A stretch of 64,000 nucleotides of DNA from Ianthella basta (Eukaryota > Porifera > Demospongiae > Verongiida > Ianthellidae), in NCBI GenBank assembly GCA_964019415.1, contig OZ025869.1:4838765-4902764 (forward strand). Direction: 5' to 3'. Below are positions 1 through 11,214 of the stretch, piece by piece. Under the pieces are notes generated by a model. The model was not told where the DNA came from, searched no databases, and was given only the letters and a program-made list of their open reading frames with translations. The translations under genes and the position numbers were made by a program. The stretch's first letter is position 1, and each line of letters starts with the position of its first letter.

Positions 1-435
1 GAGGAAGTAGTGTGCACTGGTGGCGATCAGGTTGTACCAGACCCTCTGGAGGAAAGGTCAGTGGTGGCGACATCAGCTGAGGTACGTATATACTTGTTTT
101 TGTCCAAATATATAACATAGTTTTTGATGTTTTGCTGTTTATAATTTGTCATTCTGTGTGGCTTCAGGCACTGGAAGAGCTCGGGCTTGATCCACTTGAC
201 TTGGTCGATGAAGCACCTTCCTTTTTGAATCAGCCTCTCAAGAACACGGTGAGTAGAATTCTGTTACATTGTACTGCCTCTGACAAGACACAATCATGAG
301 AATCTATGAGTCAGATTCTTGTCATAATTGCTGTGTTTTTGTCCTCTTTAGAATTGCCAAATGCCAGTGCTGCCTCCAATGTCCCAGAAGGCACAGACAT
401 GGCTACAGAGGGAGATGAAGTGATGGCCACAGATG
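1..435 (+). CDS. Candidate internal exons of an unrecognised gene, partial at window edge
   Basis: Three open stretches are bounded by plausible splice sites: 1-81 (ends at gtacgt), 168-248 (after ttcag, before gtgagt) and 352-435 (after tttag, before gtgagc). They encode an acidic, low-complexity peptide with no domain I recognise. The first two join in phase. The third is open only in a frame that does not match the second exon's end, so the model is uncertain or the locus is broken. The phase at the end of the third exon (one base over) fits the exon at 1643, which carries a pogo-type C-terminal motif, so all may belong to one transposase-derived gene. Confidence 0.35.
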
Positions 436-1529
436 GTGAGCTCCCTCATTTTTCTAGGAACGATGTAGTGATCTGTGTTTTCTCCTGTTTTTCCAAAAAA
501 TCCTATGACTACTTCCTGCCCTGAGTCTGTTCCTGCTTGGAGAAGCGCTCCTCTCCCCAACACAACCCCTGGATGTCGACGCAATGTGGCACACTTGTGT
601 GCCATGTCATGAATTCAGTCGTGTGTTATTTCTTTATTCCATTATATTGTTTACAAATCTAGGTGGCTGCTATGCGTTGCGTTGTGAATGTGGCTGCCTG
701 CGATGCCTTTCCTCCGTTCCTCAGACCCCACCTAACAGCAATGTTTGTCGGGGACTACTGGGAGAACAAGCCTTACATCATGCGTGAGCTGGGCACCATT
801 GTCAGCAGTCACAGCCGAAGCTGTGTCTGGTCTGCAGTGTCACTGGGTTTGCATTTCCTGTCTTTAGCCAGCCAAAGTTGTGTCTGCACTTCAGTTTCTG
901 CCTGACGGCCACGCACTTTGCTTGGCCTTAGCTAGCCAAAGCTTTCCCTGCTCAGCAGTTTGGCCTTTTGTGCTGCACGGCTTAAGTATGCATGGTTCTA
1001 CACATGTACATGTAAGTGTACTGTGTATACCATGGTCAGGGACATAACAAGCATGTGATCTGACCAATGTGTGAGAAACATCACAAGTGAAGCGAGTGCT
1101 GAAGCTATATACACTGTTAAGCTGTAGTCACACTTTGTTTATATTTGCAGTACAAAATGTGACTGGGCACAATCTTGTGAATACCATGTTTATCAGGGTA
1201 TACTGTGTTATCTGGGGTGCACGAGGTTTGGCGTTGCTCATGGTAGCCTGGCAAATACTTCATTCCGAGACCCTAATGCAATACTGTGCGTGTCTTGTGT
1301 ATACAATGTCTGATAGCACAGCGGCAATGCTTGCATAATGATTAGCCTAATTAAAAATCTGTCCAATTTAAAATCCACTAAATTCCTCCTAGTTCATAGT
1401 TATGCTGAGTACTTATCCACTGCAGCCTCCATAGCTTCCCTGAATTAATTATATTATATATTTATATTAGTGCAATGTATTGTTACTTGCAAATAACAAT
1501 ACATTGCACCATGTGTCTTCAGACCAGAG
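436..1529. other. No gene supported
   Basis: Short ORFs occur (for example around 663-905), but none has a recognisable motif or convincing splice context. This is probably intronic or intergenic DNA. Confidence 0.4.
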
Positions 1530-1794
1530 GTAGTGTGGTTGCTTGTTCTACAACTTTTGAAGACAGAAGATGCCTAGCTTTCAGACCAGACAACTTCAGG
1601 GCTGGTTTTTGGAAATGTGGAATCTACCCTTTCTTTTTACAGATGAGCAGGTCACATTGTTTCAGCGAAGGTTTGAGGAAGGGTATGACATCCTTAGCGA
1701 TCAAGACTATGTTGTGTGGCTTCACCACCACCACGGGCGAAATACCTTGTGGAGAAAGAGCTGGCCAAACTGGCTACAGGAGTTTCCGAAGTAA
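1530..1794 (+). pseudogene. Pogo/CENP-B-like (DDE_1) transposase C-terminal remnant
   Basis: The first part reads NFRAGFWKCGIYPF, resembling the GFRxTGIYPFN motif that follows the DDE_1 catalytic core of pogo-type transposases. After a tttttacag acceptor at 1642 a second frame reads DEQVTLFQRRFEEGYDIL followed by YVVWL, resembling the tail motif (LFxxRxEnGYDL...YxxWL) I associate with the same proteins. The exon 1643-1790 ends at a gtaag donor. The two parts are in different frames, and the join to the next candidate exon (1882) is out of phase, so I read this as a decayed or domesticated fragment. Family assignment is from remembered motifs only. Confidence 0.45.
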
Positions 1795-1881
1795 GAATAC
1801 AACCAGCCTGTAATGGCGGTAGTGTGTGCATGGCTAACTAGGGCCTGCCTAAGTCGACCCTCTATCTTCCCATGCATGCAG

Positions 1882-2334
1882 GCCAGCATGAGTGGGGTGA
1901 GATCCTCAAGGGCAAGCGTCGGCTGCTGGGCCTAGAAGATGAGCAAGAACCTCACACACTGGCATCCATGACTCCAAGCCCGAGTTGGACTTGGAGTCCC
2001 CGCGAGGAGGTGCAGGACCTTGTAGCATCACCATTGATGCAACACCAGCCAGAAGGTAAGCACATGCTAGCACTCCATTCAGGTGCATGCACTGTTGAAC
2101 ACAGGGCCAATGCTACCCATGCAGCCTGTACATGCAGTATGGTGGCACGTGCATAGGTTCTTATACCTACTGGCCAGAAGTGATTCATGGGTTATTCTAC
2201 GGTGTTGTTTGACTTGGATCATGCATGATTAACCTGCTTTATTATCTCCCCATTCCACTACAGTGCCTTGTACTGGAACACCAGCTGAAAGTGACCTAGA
2301 AGAATTCATGGCCAGTTTCTGGCCGGAAAATTAG
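1882..2334 (+). CDS. Candidate 3' terminal exons
   Basis: Exon 1882-2055 (after catgcag, before gtaag) and exon 2264-2334 (after cactacag) join in phase. Together they encode about 80 residues rich in Glu, Ser and Pro, ending in FMASFWPEN and a TAG stop. The junction splits a codon correctly (G plus TG). No domain is recognised. It may be the acidic tail of the upstream pogo-like gene, but the join to the 1643-1790 exon is out of phase, which leaves either a missing small exon or a frameshift. Confidence 0.4.
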
Positions 2335-2699
2335 TTATGTGAACTACTTTGCATTTCACTCTTTTGTCCAGCTAACAGTGAAGTAATTGCTGACTGTCAT
2401 CTAATCAATGTTTCAGAGGAGCCAGACTTGCTGCGTGATGCTTACTTAGGTGTAGTTATCATTAGACATCAGTTCTGTAAGCTAGCTTTACAGACCCTTA
2501 GCAGGTAGCTGGTAGACTTTTTCTGTTAGTTATCTGTAGCCAGCATTCTTTATACCGACTAGCTACATTGCACCTTCGTGAACAGGCGCACACATAATAG
2601 GGTACCTCTATCGTATGCATTGCAGTGCACGTAAGATACCTTCTTGCTTCTCAAAATTTGCTATGTAGGTTTGGCACACAGTGGTCTTCAACCTAGTGC

Positions 2700-3290
2700 A
2701 AATTCCAGCAGCTCCAATTATCACTGAAAGACATTGTAAAATGGCCGAAGGCTCGACGCTTTGTTTGCTAGGCTCAAAATCATCTTTTATATATTTCGCC
2801 ATGTATCCAAAGAACACAAAGTGTTTCTAGAACATGTTTACGTAATAGTATTGGTGTAGGAAGCTTACCTAACAGTTCTCCTGCGAGGTACAATCCCAAA
2901 TACAACAGAAGTCTAATGACCTGTTGGCTAATAATGGCAGACCGGCAAATCATGGCATATATAGCCAGATCTGCTCATAGGGTTATTATAGGGTAGCTAT
3001 TCAGCCAGCACACTCCTCCAGGCACAAATAAACAATTACATTCTCATTCAGAATGTCAAATAGATAAAAAAAAAAAGCAGTTAGCAAACATTGACAGTTT
3101 GGTAGGGGTGCTTTAACTGGATGACTGGCTGCTCTGGAGACTTGAAACTCTTGCAAACCTAACTGTCTAGTGTATCTTCATGTATCTTTCAGGCCTTGTT
3201 GCCAGCTGTTGGAGACTGCTTCTAATAGATACACGACTTTTAAATTAGCTGTATGTAGAATCGAGGAAGCTTTTTCAAGTTCAGGGCATT
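2700..3290 (+). repeat. Dispersed repeat, copy 1
   Basis: This stretch matches 62390-62940 in the same orientation. Shared landmarks, in order, are gacattgtaaaatggccg, gtttgctaggctcaaaat, tctcctgcgaggtaca, ttggtaggggtgcttt and gacttgaaactcttgcaa. A further shared piece, cccatgagtttttt...aactc, lies at 4260 and 62952. No gene is recognised inside. It is probably the non-coding end or promoter region of a transposon family present twice in the window. Confidence 0.65.
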
Positions 3291-3694
3291 TTCCAGCGTC
3301 ATATCTAACTTTGGCATTTAACATCAATGTGCTGTTGCCTCCGGATGATGAGCGCTCCACATATCTGCCTGGTTCACAATAAAAGACACTCGGGCACGTG
3401 GTAAGAGTCTATCCTATTTGACTTTCACGTGATACCAGGAGATTCGCTGGTGACACCAACCCACCTCGCCTAAATGAAAATGGGGGGCAGAAGTGGGGCT
3501 GGGTACGAGACTGTGTGCGAGGCCAAGGGATTTTAAAAACCGGCTTCTAAACAATGTTTTAGCGAACTTTGGATGTTCTCTTCCGCCTTTGATCCTGGAA
3601 CAGACTCCTACAGCACTTCTGGTCGACGGGCAAAAAGACAGCTTTGAGACAGAGCCCAACAGGTCATTGACTTCGTCCTGCGCCTTCTTCAATA

Positions 3695-3764
3695 ATGGCC
3701 ACGCCTGCCTCGGAGGACTTCAATCTGCCGCCTGGAACACATGACAGGAGTAACGTAGAAACTG
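3695..3764 (+). CDS. Possible first coding exon
   Basis: An ATG at 3695 in an aataATGGCC context opens a 23-codon frame (MATPASEDFNLPPG...) that ends at a gtgagc donor. It sits about 600 bases upstream of a THAP-domain stretch and could be its first exon, with the (GT)n tract in the intron. No acceptor in matching phase was identified, so the link is inference. Confidence 0.3.
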
Positions 3765-4042
3765 GTGAGCGCCGTGATATGTCCACACTAACATTCTTCA
3801 ACTATTTCTAACGTTGAAAAGCTTAGCTCGCACAGTTGCCCTTCTAACTGCTCTTCAGAACCTGGTCCACACGTATTGCGCTGTAGCAAACTGCGTACGT
3901 AACTGTTGCTATCACAGAACACTAGCTACTCTCGTTACTGTGGGTTCCTTGGTACATTATGTTTCTGTAAATACTCATTGTAAATGCATGTGCTGTAAGC
4001 AGTCATGTGTCTGTGTTGGAGATTTCTCTGTGCTTGTGTGTG

Positions 4043-4045
<3 letters not shown>

Positions 4046-4084
<39 letters not shown>

Positions 4085-4134
4085 GTGTGTGTGTGAGGGA
4101 GAAGAGAAAGGTGTGTGGGCGTGTGTGTGTCATG
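4046..4134. repeat. (GT)n microsatellite, interrupted
   Basis: Alternating GT runs with a short purine-rich interruption (gagggagaagagaaagg). The long cysteine/valine ORF that crosses it is a by-product of the repeat. Confidence 0.9.
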
Positions 4135-4369
4135 TAGCTATGTGACAGTGGTGTGTGTGTGTACTGTCACTGAGGTGTATGACACAATGCCATATTTACC
4201 AATCATGAGTGACAGAGCAGCGACCAAAGGGAGCAAGTGTTTTGAGTTGGGGCGGCAGCCCATGAGTTTTTTTAACTCAAAATACTTGTTACATTGCCAA
4301 GATATGGCTGAAAAAATGTTGTCAAGCACAGTGGAAGGTACTGTGTAGCTGTTGGGCCGAATAAAGTTA

Positions 4370-4640
4370 GCTACAAGAACACCAGCTACACCCCTGGCAT
4401 TACAATGCACCGCTTCCCAAAAGATGCATGTTTACAGAGACTATGGACTCAATTCATCCAGTGTCATAGGGCCAACTTTGAGCCATCAGAATACTCTGCT
4501 CTCTGTTCCGCATATTTCGAGCTGAGTTGCTTCCAGCACAAGCTATCTTTGGGAGACGAAGCAGCCGATTAAACGCCTCGTACCCTTCTGAAGAAGGGAT
4601 TCGTGCCAAATGTCAACACAGTAGCTCCATCGACAGAAGA
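4370..4640 (+). pseudogene. THAP zinc-finger domain fragment
   Basis: The translation contains YTPGITMHRFPKDA, then LWTQF, then CSAYFE and SCF. This is the spacing of a THAP domain: the fold's HxFPxD...W...CSxHF core. The usual CSxHF histidine is replaced by tyrosine (CSAYF), which removes a zinc ligand. The reading frame then hits a TAA at about 4570, followed in another frame by LKKGFVPNVNT, a typical post-THAP linker. The first cysteines are not seen in this frame. It lies 40-100 bases upstream of Merlin-type transposase sequence on the same strand. I read it as the DNA-binding part of a dead transposon. Confidence 0.55.
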
Positions 4641-4649
4641 CGAGCTATC

Positions 4650-5105
4650 TTTAGTACCATCATGGCAGAGCCACCAACAACGAAGTATGGGTGTTTGGTT
4701 TGGTAGATACCTCATTCACACCAGCTGTAGGGTATAAGGAAATCATGCAACAGCGTGATGCAGCGACATTGCTGCCAATCATCCAATCACACACAGCACC
4801 AGGAACAATCGTACACAGTAATCAGTGGGCAGCATACAACAATGTGCAGTCTCTGCCGACTGTTTCATTGCATCAGACCGTGAACCATTCTGTTGAATTA
4901 GTAGACAGTACAACTCTCACACTCAAACCATTGAGTCTTATTGGAGCAGGAGCAAGACGAAAATTAAACGCATGAAAGGCTGTCATGCAGAGATGCTGCC
5001 TAGCTACCTAGATGAATTCATGTGGCGGGAGAGACATGGCAAAACAGCTAGCACAGCATTTGATGACATTATCAGAGACATTTCTGACCAATATCCCGTT
5101 TGAAG
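4650..5105 (+). pseudogene. Merlin / ISXO2-like DDE transposase remnant
   Basis: Reading begins VWVFGLVDTSFTPAVGY, then RDAATLLPIIQSHTAPGTIVHSNQWAAY, then HQTVNHSVELVD. After a frame change it continues with IESYWSR, an IKRMKG piece, and LPSYLDEFMWRERHGKT. These are the successive motifs of the ISXO2-like (IS1016/Merlin) DDE domain: GLVD for the first Asp, and HSNQWAAY where active proteins have HSDEWxAY, so the second catalytic Asp is changed to Asn. At least two frameshifts and the lost Asp show it is dead. The C-terminal ISDQYPV end is at about 5101 before a stop. Confidence 0.7.
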
Positions 5106-5755
5106 ACCAAACATTTTATCCTTTTCAGCTTATGGACACTATTTTATTTCTATTCCACAAACTTACTTGCCTACTTTCACCATCTCCCTATTGCCCAAGT
5201 GATTTGAATCAGTGACCATGCAACTTACTGATGTAGGAAAGAAGGGATCTTACAGTTGTCTTCGACTCTATCAACAATTCGCCGCATACGCCATCCCAAC
5301 TATAAACAAATGAATGCCAAAGGGCATGCGCTGTGACGTCATCCTATACCGTCATTAGCCCGCTATGCACCCATGCCCGTATAATATACATGATCCCATT
5401 TCTTCTCACCTTCATTCTGTCCACGATTGTAGCAACCTTATGAAACTTCTTTGGTTGCTTGCGAATTTCTCAAAATGTTGTCATCCACGAACTCCCACGA
5501 ATCAGCCATATTTAATTAAGTACGGTTACCATGGCGACAAAATAATAACATCATCGTAAAGGGCGGAGTCTCATGGCCACACCTACCTAGCGCCTTGACG
5601 CTGCATGGCTCCAAATTCAAAATTCACCGCTGTCATCGCTGGTACCTTAAGGTGCTCACTTTTCGTGTCTTGCACTATATACACACCGGGGACCTTTGCA
5701 AACCCAGTGACATCATGGGAGTGTGGCACTGTTGCCAGTTTTTGGTGCTGGGCAG
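5106..5755. other. No gene supported
   Basis: Contains a single TGACGTCA palindrome at about 5335 and short ORFs without motifs. The end of the Merlin element may lie here, but I could not identify its inverted repeats. Confidence 0.4.
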
Positions 5756-6345
5756 CAAGCGTAATTCGTCAAAAATGGTATGAAGGAGCCATTTTCGTCA
5801 ACACAAAAGATAGGCAGTTTGTCTTAGGAAGGTTTGTTCTAATTATAAATGAACATTGCAGATCCCACCAAAACGACTCAAATGCCTAGGCAAAACAAGG
5901 ATGGTACTTGATCTGTACAACAAGTACATGGGAGGGGTAGATGTCTTCGATTCTCAGTGCAAAACATAGTCTTGCAGCTGAAAAGTGAAGAAATGGTGGA
6001 TGAGAATCTACTACTTTCTCCTTGGCACAGCAGTTACAAACGTGTACATATTGTACAAAGAGACAGCAGGCACAAAGAAGGTAACTCACCAAGAGTTTGT
6101 TCTTTCGACTGTGGAACATCTTCTTGGTTGCCACAACTACAGGAAATGCCATCCTATCAGCCAACCACCACCAACTGGCCACCTACAGTGACGCCATTTC
6201 CCTTCAAAAAGAACCAACGCATCACAGTGCTAAATCTGCCCAAACAGGAAGAGGATGGACGATATATGGCTGCAAGAGTTGCTGCTGTGAATGTCCAATT
6301 CCTCTCTGCCTACACCTTGCTTTGGTGTTATCACACAAAGCATCA
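5756..6345 (+). pseudogene. PiggyBac-like transposase C-terminal remnant
   Basis: Near 5914 the frame reads LYNKYMGGVDVFDSQ, the signature that follows the last catalytic Asp region in piggyBac (DDE_Tnp_1_7) transposases. It is followed by KKWWMRIYYFLLGTAVTNVYILY, the helical segment found there. At 6190-6330 a cysteine-rich stretch (CKSCCCECPIPLC) corresponds to the terminal zinc-binding domain. Several frame changes are needed to link them. The upstream part (5756-5900) may contain RQKWYEGAIFV, comparable to the family's RWYDnkxV segment. Non-functional. Confidence 0.65.
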
Positions 6346-8370
6346 GTAGCAGAAAATAGCCTTGAACATTTCACATAACCTTTGACGGTAGCAATTTTGT
6401 TTGCATGATTGTAAACTGTTTGTAAATTTCTGTATATCTGCGTGTTGCTGCATTTTTACAGCAACTTCATTGCATTTTATTAGGTTCATACTATTGTATA
6501 TACCCATAAAAATAGCCATGTACCCCATACTCGTGAAGACCTTTCCAACCATACAAATTTTGTGACACTCCACAAGATTTTGTCACCCTCGGTCGTTAAG
6601 TATACTTGTTGGTGCAAGCCACTTAAGTGGCTAACAGTATGTAAAAGGCTAAACAAGATCTGGTGTCTTTTGCTGTCAAAATGAGATCACTTGCCAAAGA
6701 TTCTTTACAGCACAGAAGGTGGATAAGCTTCTTTGTAACAGCCATTATGAAACAATGGGCTTGGCTAAGAGCACATGTTGCAAGTTACTTTAAAATGGCG
6801 GAACAGCAGGCAAGTTTGATCAGCTTTGTGACTCTACAAAAGGCAGACTCGCCAGGGACAGGAGAGAGGATGGAGGATGACTGTAGTGAAACACTCCAAC
6901 ATGTTTACGTGAGGGGTTGATAAAAGTAATCAACTAATCAGTTACCATAGAGTCACTCAATAAACCCAGAAATACTGGAAAACAATTTTTCATCATTTAG
7001 AAGTTGCCACGACCAATGCCTTCATTTTGTACAAGCTGTTGCACATTGGTGTCCGGAAACTACCCACTGAAAGCCATTTCCGAGACCAGCTTGTGCTCCG
7101 GAGAAGTGTTAAGGAGGGCTGTGCTACCATGATGGATATGGTATTGAGAGGATGACACCACATTTGGAAGTGAAAGGCTGTATTTCTGTATAATCTCCTC
7201 GCAGGTGTGCAATTTGTTCTTCAAAATCTGTCCGTTATTGTCCAGACTGTCCCTTTTCACCGTCTTTGTGCATGCTCACAAAGATTGCCAGAATCTCCAC
7301 ACCTCGCAGGAATCAAGATGGCGAAGAGTTCTGGGTGAAGCCACTTAGTAACAAAATCCAGAAGTGTGCTGGTCGTGGGGGGCTTTTCATGATGTGTGTG
7401 TGTCAACCTCTGTGTGGCTGCAGTTGACATCTTCACCCTCACATTTTCTTCTGGTCATATGGTGTCATAGACAACAACAATTCATTTTCATCCATTTCAG
7501 TCATGCATACAAAGGAAGTTCCCACATTTTCATCATTTGCATGTAGTCTGCAATGTCAAACTGGAACCAGAATAGAAGAGCAAGTATCGAGAGGTCTTCG
7601 CTGGCAGTTTTGAGTTGCTGCTACTGATTATGACATGTTTTAAGTTACTGAGAGTTTTGAGTGCTACTACTACTGGCTGCCATACATGCATGTACACACT
7701 CCATTAACACTTTAATATGTGCTTATTACAATTATTACAATGTTGAGCAGTGCACAAATGGCAAGTGATGCGTGATGTCGATTGGAGGATCATGATCATT
7801 TGCATAGAAATGGTGCATATGAGGAGAAATTGTATTGGGACTCAAATGACCCACATACACGTAGTAGGGCAGCACATGCACGTCAAGATTGCCATGCAGA
7901 CACACACAACAGCTCGTATACTGTGCAGGTGGCTAGAATAATTGAGTGCAATTCGCGCATCATTTCAAAACTATGAGGGTCAACGCATGCTAGCTACAAA
8001 AGGGCTAAGTTGCCACCGTATCTCACACAGTTCCCTTCTAGCTAAAATAGAATAATGTGCACTGAAGCCTTCAGTATCTTAGCACACAGAATTTACTGCC
8101 CTTCCCACCACATCTTGCAGCCTGAGCCAAATCTTAATAGCACACGAAATTCACTAGACTTCCCTAGTGCATTGTATCTTGCATCTAACACCTTGCATCA
8201 TGCATCTCGCATTTCGCATCGTGAATTAGCACTACAGGTGAGCATTGTACGAGCTTCGGGTCGACTTCATAAAAACTTAGAGCCAACTTCGGGGCAGCTT
8301 CAAGTGAACTTATGGCTGAACTTTGTACGAACTACGGGGGAAGTTCATACAAATATAGGGAGAACTTCAA
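6346..8370. other. No gene recognised
   Basis: ORFs of 60-85 codons at 6663-6920 (+) and 7060-7442 (-) lack motifs I recognise and have no clear splice structure. Near 8170-8225 short direct repeats of a gcatct/gcatct-like unit occur, and 8240-8370 holds several spaced gaacttc-like repeats of unknown meaning. Confidence 0.35.
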
Positions 8371-8589
8371 AGAATCGTTAATTTTGTGCCTGAGGTGCAA
8401 TAATATTATCCGAGATTTTGGGAAGAAATTGCAGAAGGATGATCCTCGAGTATGCCTGCTCAGCGAAAAGGAAGGAAAGAAGATACAAGTCGAGCGAAAG
8501 GTACATGCTGTCTAGGTTACCGTGTAAACTGTATTGTAATAACGTAGCAGTAAGTGCATGATAAATTGCAACTTCCATTATAACTATTA

Positions 8590-8785
8590 ACTTTCAGCTG
8601 TATAATGAACCTCTTTAGGATCTCAAACGTTGGTATTCTGGGAAGAAGAAGGCTTAACTTCAATACTAAAGGCTTCTCAGGTTGTAGTACCACTGCAGCC
8701 TAAGAAAGGTTCCAAGGCAAAGGTGAAATGGGGCAAAAGAGTCTTACTTGCCACTGTTCTGTAAATTGGAAGCACAGATGAACTG
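8590..8785 (+). pseudogene. BEN-family N-terminal fragment
   Basis: The stretch reads PLQPKKGSKAKVKWGKRVLLATVL before a stop. It resembles the N-terminal block VGEKVTVAWGKTKKTYNAEVV of the intact BEN-domain protein at 39705-40724. The rest of the gene is not seen. It lies directly beside a Tc1 transposase fragment on the opposite strand. Confidence 0.4.
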
Positions 8786-8899
8786 AAGAAGAAACAAAAA
8801 GATTTTAATGAGAAGAATGATTGCAACGAGGAGGTGCTTGAAGATATTGCTGAAGTTCCACTTCCAAAGAAAAAGCATGCAGAGACAACTGGAAATAAG

Positions 8900-9130
8900 A
8901 AAGGGAAAGAGGGAGTCCCTTTTCACGAAAGTACTGTTGAGCTCGAGCAGACGTATGTTTCGGATCGTTATCCTGGAATAGTCTGTGCCCACTTTGGGGA
9001 ATCAAAGTCTGCTCCAAGATGTTAATGTAAGCCACAGCATCCACGCAGCCTTCAAAAATGCAAATTCCAGATCTCCCTTTCTTGCTTATGGCTGCTCACA
9101 CATGGACATTGATTGGGTGCTTTGGCCTCG
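8900..9130 (-). pseudogene. Tc1/mariner transposase fragment
   Basis: On the minus strand the translation includes RSGICIFEG, DAVAYINILEQTLIPQSGH and RLFQDNDPKHTSARAQQYF. The QDNDPKHT block holds the second catalytic aspartate of Tc1 transposases. The preceding SKKG motif is frameshifted, and the sequence downstream of FREKG loses similarity before the glutamate, so the copy is dead. Compared with the intact transposase at 40885-41907 it belongs to a different Tc1 subfamily, judging from the sequence around DAVAY. Confidence 0.75.
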
Positions 9131-9538
9131 GTTTGTACCTTGGTTAAAGGCCAGACTTGGTACAGCAGAATCACCGATGGGTCTCTATTTGCACAGTTGT
9201 CTAATCTGAGTAGATGCAGTCTGAGAAGTCATCTCTTTCATTCTTCCTCGCTCATGCCAATCATTTTCTTTTTTTTACATCACAGATCATCTGACAGTAG
9301 GCATTACCACAGCATGTCCATCCAAGTTCTGTGCAGCATTTCAGTGCAGTTCTTTCACATTAGTGATGTCCATGCTCTAACAACATTTTCTTTAGCTCTT
9401 TTCCAGTGGTACATGCATTTATTTTATTCCTCCTACACCCTAAAATAATCATTATAATTAATATTGTTAGAATGCATTTTAAAATGTGTTTAATTATGAC
9501 ATTTAATGCACTAGAATGATTAATTCTACACCCTAATC

Positions 9539-10550
9539 ATATTCTGAGGTCATTCGATGACCAAGTGCCCCAAAAGTATGGCCATCCAATCAGCCTGACT
9601 ACAGCTATGAATATGACTTTACTAAGTAGCACATGTTTGCAAATGACCGCCCTGAGGGATCGAATCTGGGCCACAACATGTGCCTAGGGCAGCAAGAATA
9701 GGTTAGTAATGGATATTTTCTATTCTGTTCTTTTTCTTTTACTTTTAATACCTGTCCTAATCCGACACTTTCCTCTCTCGACAGTTCCTGATAGTTTTTG
9801 CAATTACTTTTGTAATTACGTCTGTGTGCTGGTTATGATACACGATTTTGGCCTGAAGAGCAGATTGCCATATTCTGAGGTCATTCAATGACCAAGTGCC
9901 CCAAAAGTATGGTCATCCAATAAGCCTGACTACAGCTATGAATATGACTTTACTAAGTAGCACATGTTTGCAAATGACTGCCCTGAGGGATCGAATCTGG
10001 GCCACAACATGTGCCTAGGGCAGCAAGAACAGGTTAGTAATGAATATTTTCTATTCTGTTCTTTTTCTTTTAATACCTGTCCTAATCTGACACTTTCCTC
10101 TCTCGACAGTTCTGCTAGTTTTTGTAATTACTTTTGTAATTACGTCTGTGTGCTGGTTATGATACACGATTTTAGCCTGAAGAGCAGATTGCCAACCTGC
10201 TTAAGATGTCATATTCTGAGGTCATTCAACGACCAAGTGCCCCAAAAGTATGGCCATCCAATCAGCCTGACTACAGCTATGAATGTGACTTTACTAAGTA
10301 GCACATGTTTGCAAATGACTGCCCTGAGGGATCGAATCTGGGCCACAACATGTGCCTAGGGCAGTAAGAACAGGTTAGTAATGGATATTTTCTATTCTGT
10401 TCTTTTTCTTTTACTTTTAATACCTGTCCTAATCCGACACTTTCCTCTCTCGACAGTTCCTGATAGTTTTTGTAATTACTTTCGTAATTACGTCTGTGCG
10501 CTGGTTATGATACACGATTTTAGCCTGAAGAGCAGATTGCCAACCTGCTC
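9539..10550. repeat. Three-copy tandem repeat, about 331-341 bases per unit
   Basis: Units start at 9539, 9870 and 10211 with atattctgaggtcattc and end near gaagagcagattgcca. Copies are about 95 percent alike by eye, with one 10-base length difference. Each unit carries a hydrophobic ORF (MDIFYSVLFLLLL...), but the ORF is broken or shifted between copies, so I do not call it coding. Confidence 0.85.
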
Positions 10551-10690
10551 TCCCAGGCCAGCTCAGGTCTGGCCTTGGTTGCCAAGGGCGTCTATGTGGG
10601 GGAAGGCCTGCCGCCGGTACCAGCAAAAGTGGCCGCCAAGATCTTGTAGGGGGCCTTCGTCGAAATAGGCGACATGAGGGAGACAGGGCC
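10551..10690 (+). pseudogene. Retroelement Gag-like N-terminal fragment
   Basis: Directly after the tandem repeat the frame reads QASSGLALVAKGVYVGEGLPPVPAKVAAKIL, stop, GAFVEIGDM. The block GLPPVPxKxxxKIxxxxFVEMxxL is one I associate with Gag-like proteins of DIRS-type retroelements in cnidarians and sponges. It has one in-frame stop. Assignment is from memory. Confidence 0.4.
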
Positions 10691-11214
10691 GATCGCAAGA
10701 GGCTCAATGTATGCAAGGGAGACAGGCATGAGGCATGCAGGGACATGGATGGCGTGGTTTGGTTTGACACTTCAAATGCACCATTTATAATAGCTACACC
10801 CATGGTCCCTGAGACGTGTTTTCTCATCTTCTACTCAATTCTGGCCATTACCACTACATGTGTGAAATCAGAATGCCAAGGATGATAGGAGACCAGAAGC
10901 AGAATGGAACAATGTTGGCAGCAAGATGTGAAGTGGGATTTGTCCCTTTCCTTTTTGACAAAGGTACATTGATAGTGGCAGCAGAATTAGTACGAATGGA
11001 TGCTAAAGTAGTTCTGGCAGGGATGATCATCATCCTGACCATCTTTGCCATGAGCCATGTTATTGTGGAAATCCCACACACCAACTGGATAGAGTCTGTG
11101 TTGGTGTGGATATCTACTGGCATGCCCACGGGAAGCGGCAAGATCTCTGTATAAATATTTAAGCAAGCTGCTGAATAAAGCTAGGAAGAAGTGCATAGCT
11201 GACAAGGGACCGTC

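Noticed and set aside
9709..10668. Hydrophobic ORFs MDIFYSVLFLLLL...
   Set aside because: They repeat with the 331-base tandem units and are interrupted or shifted between copies, so chance ORFs in a repeat are the simpler reading.
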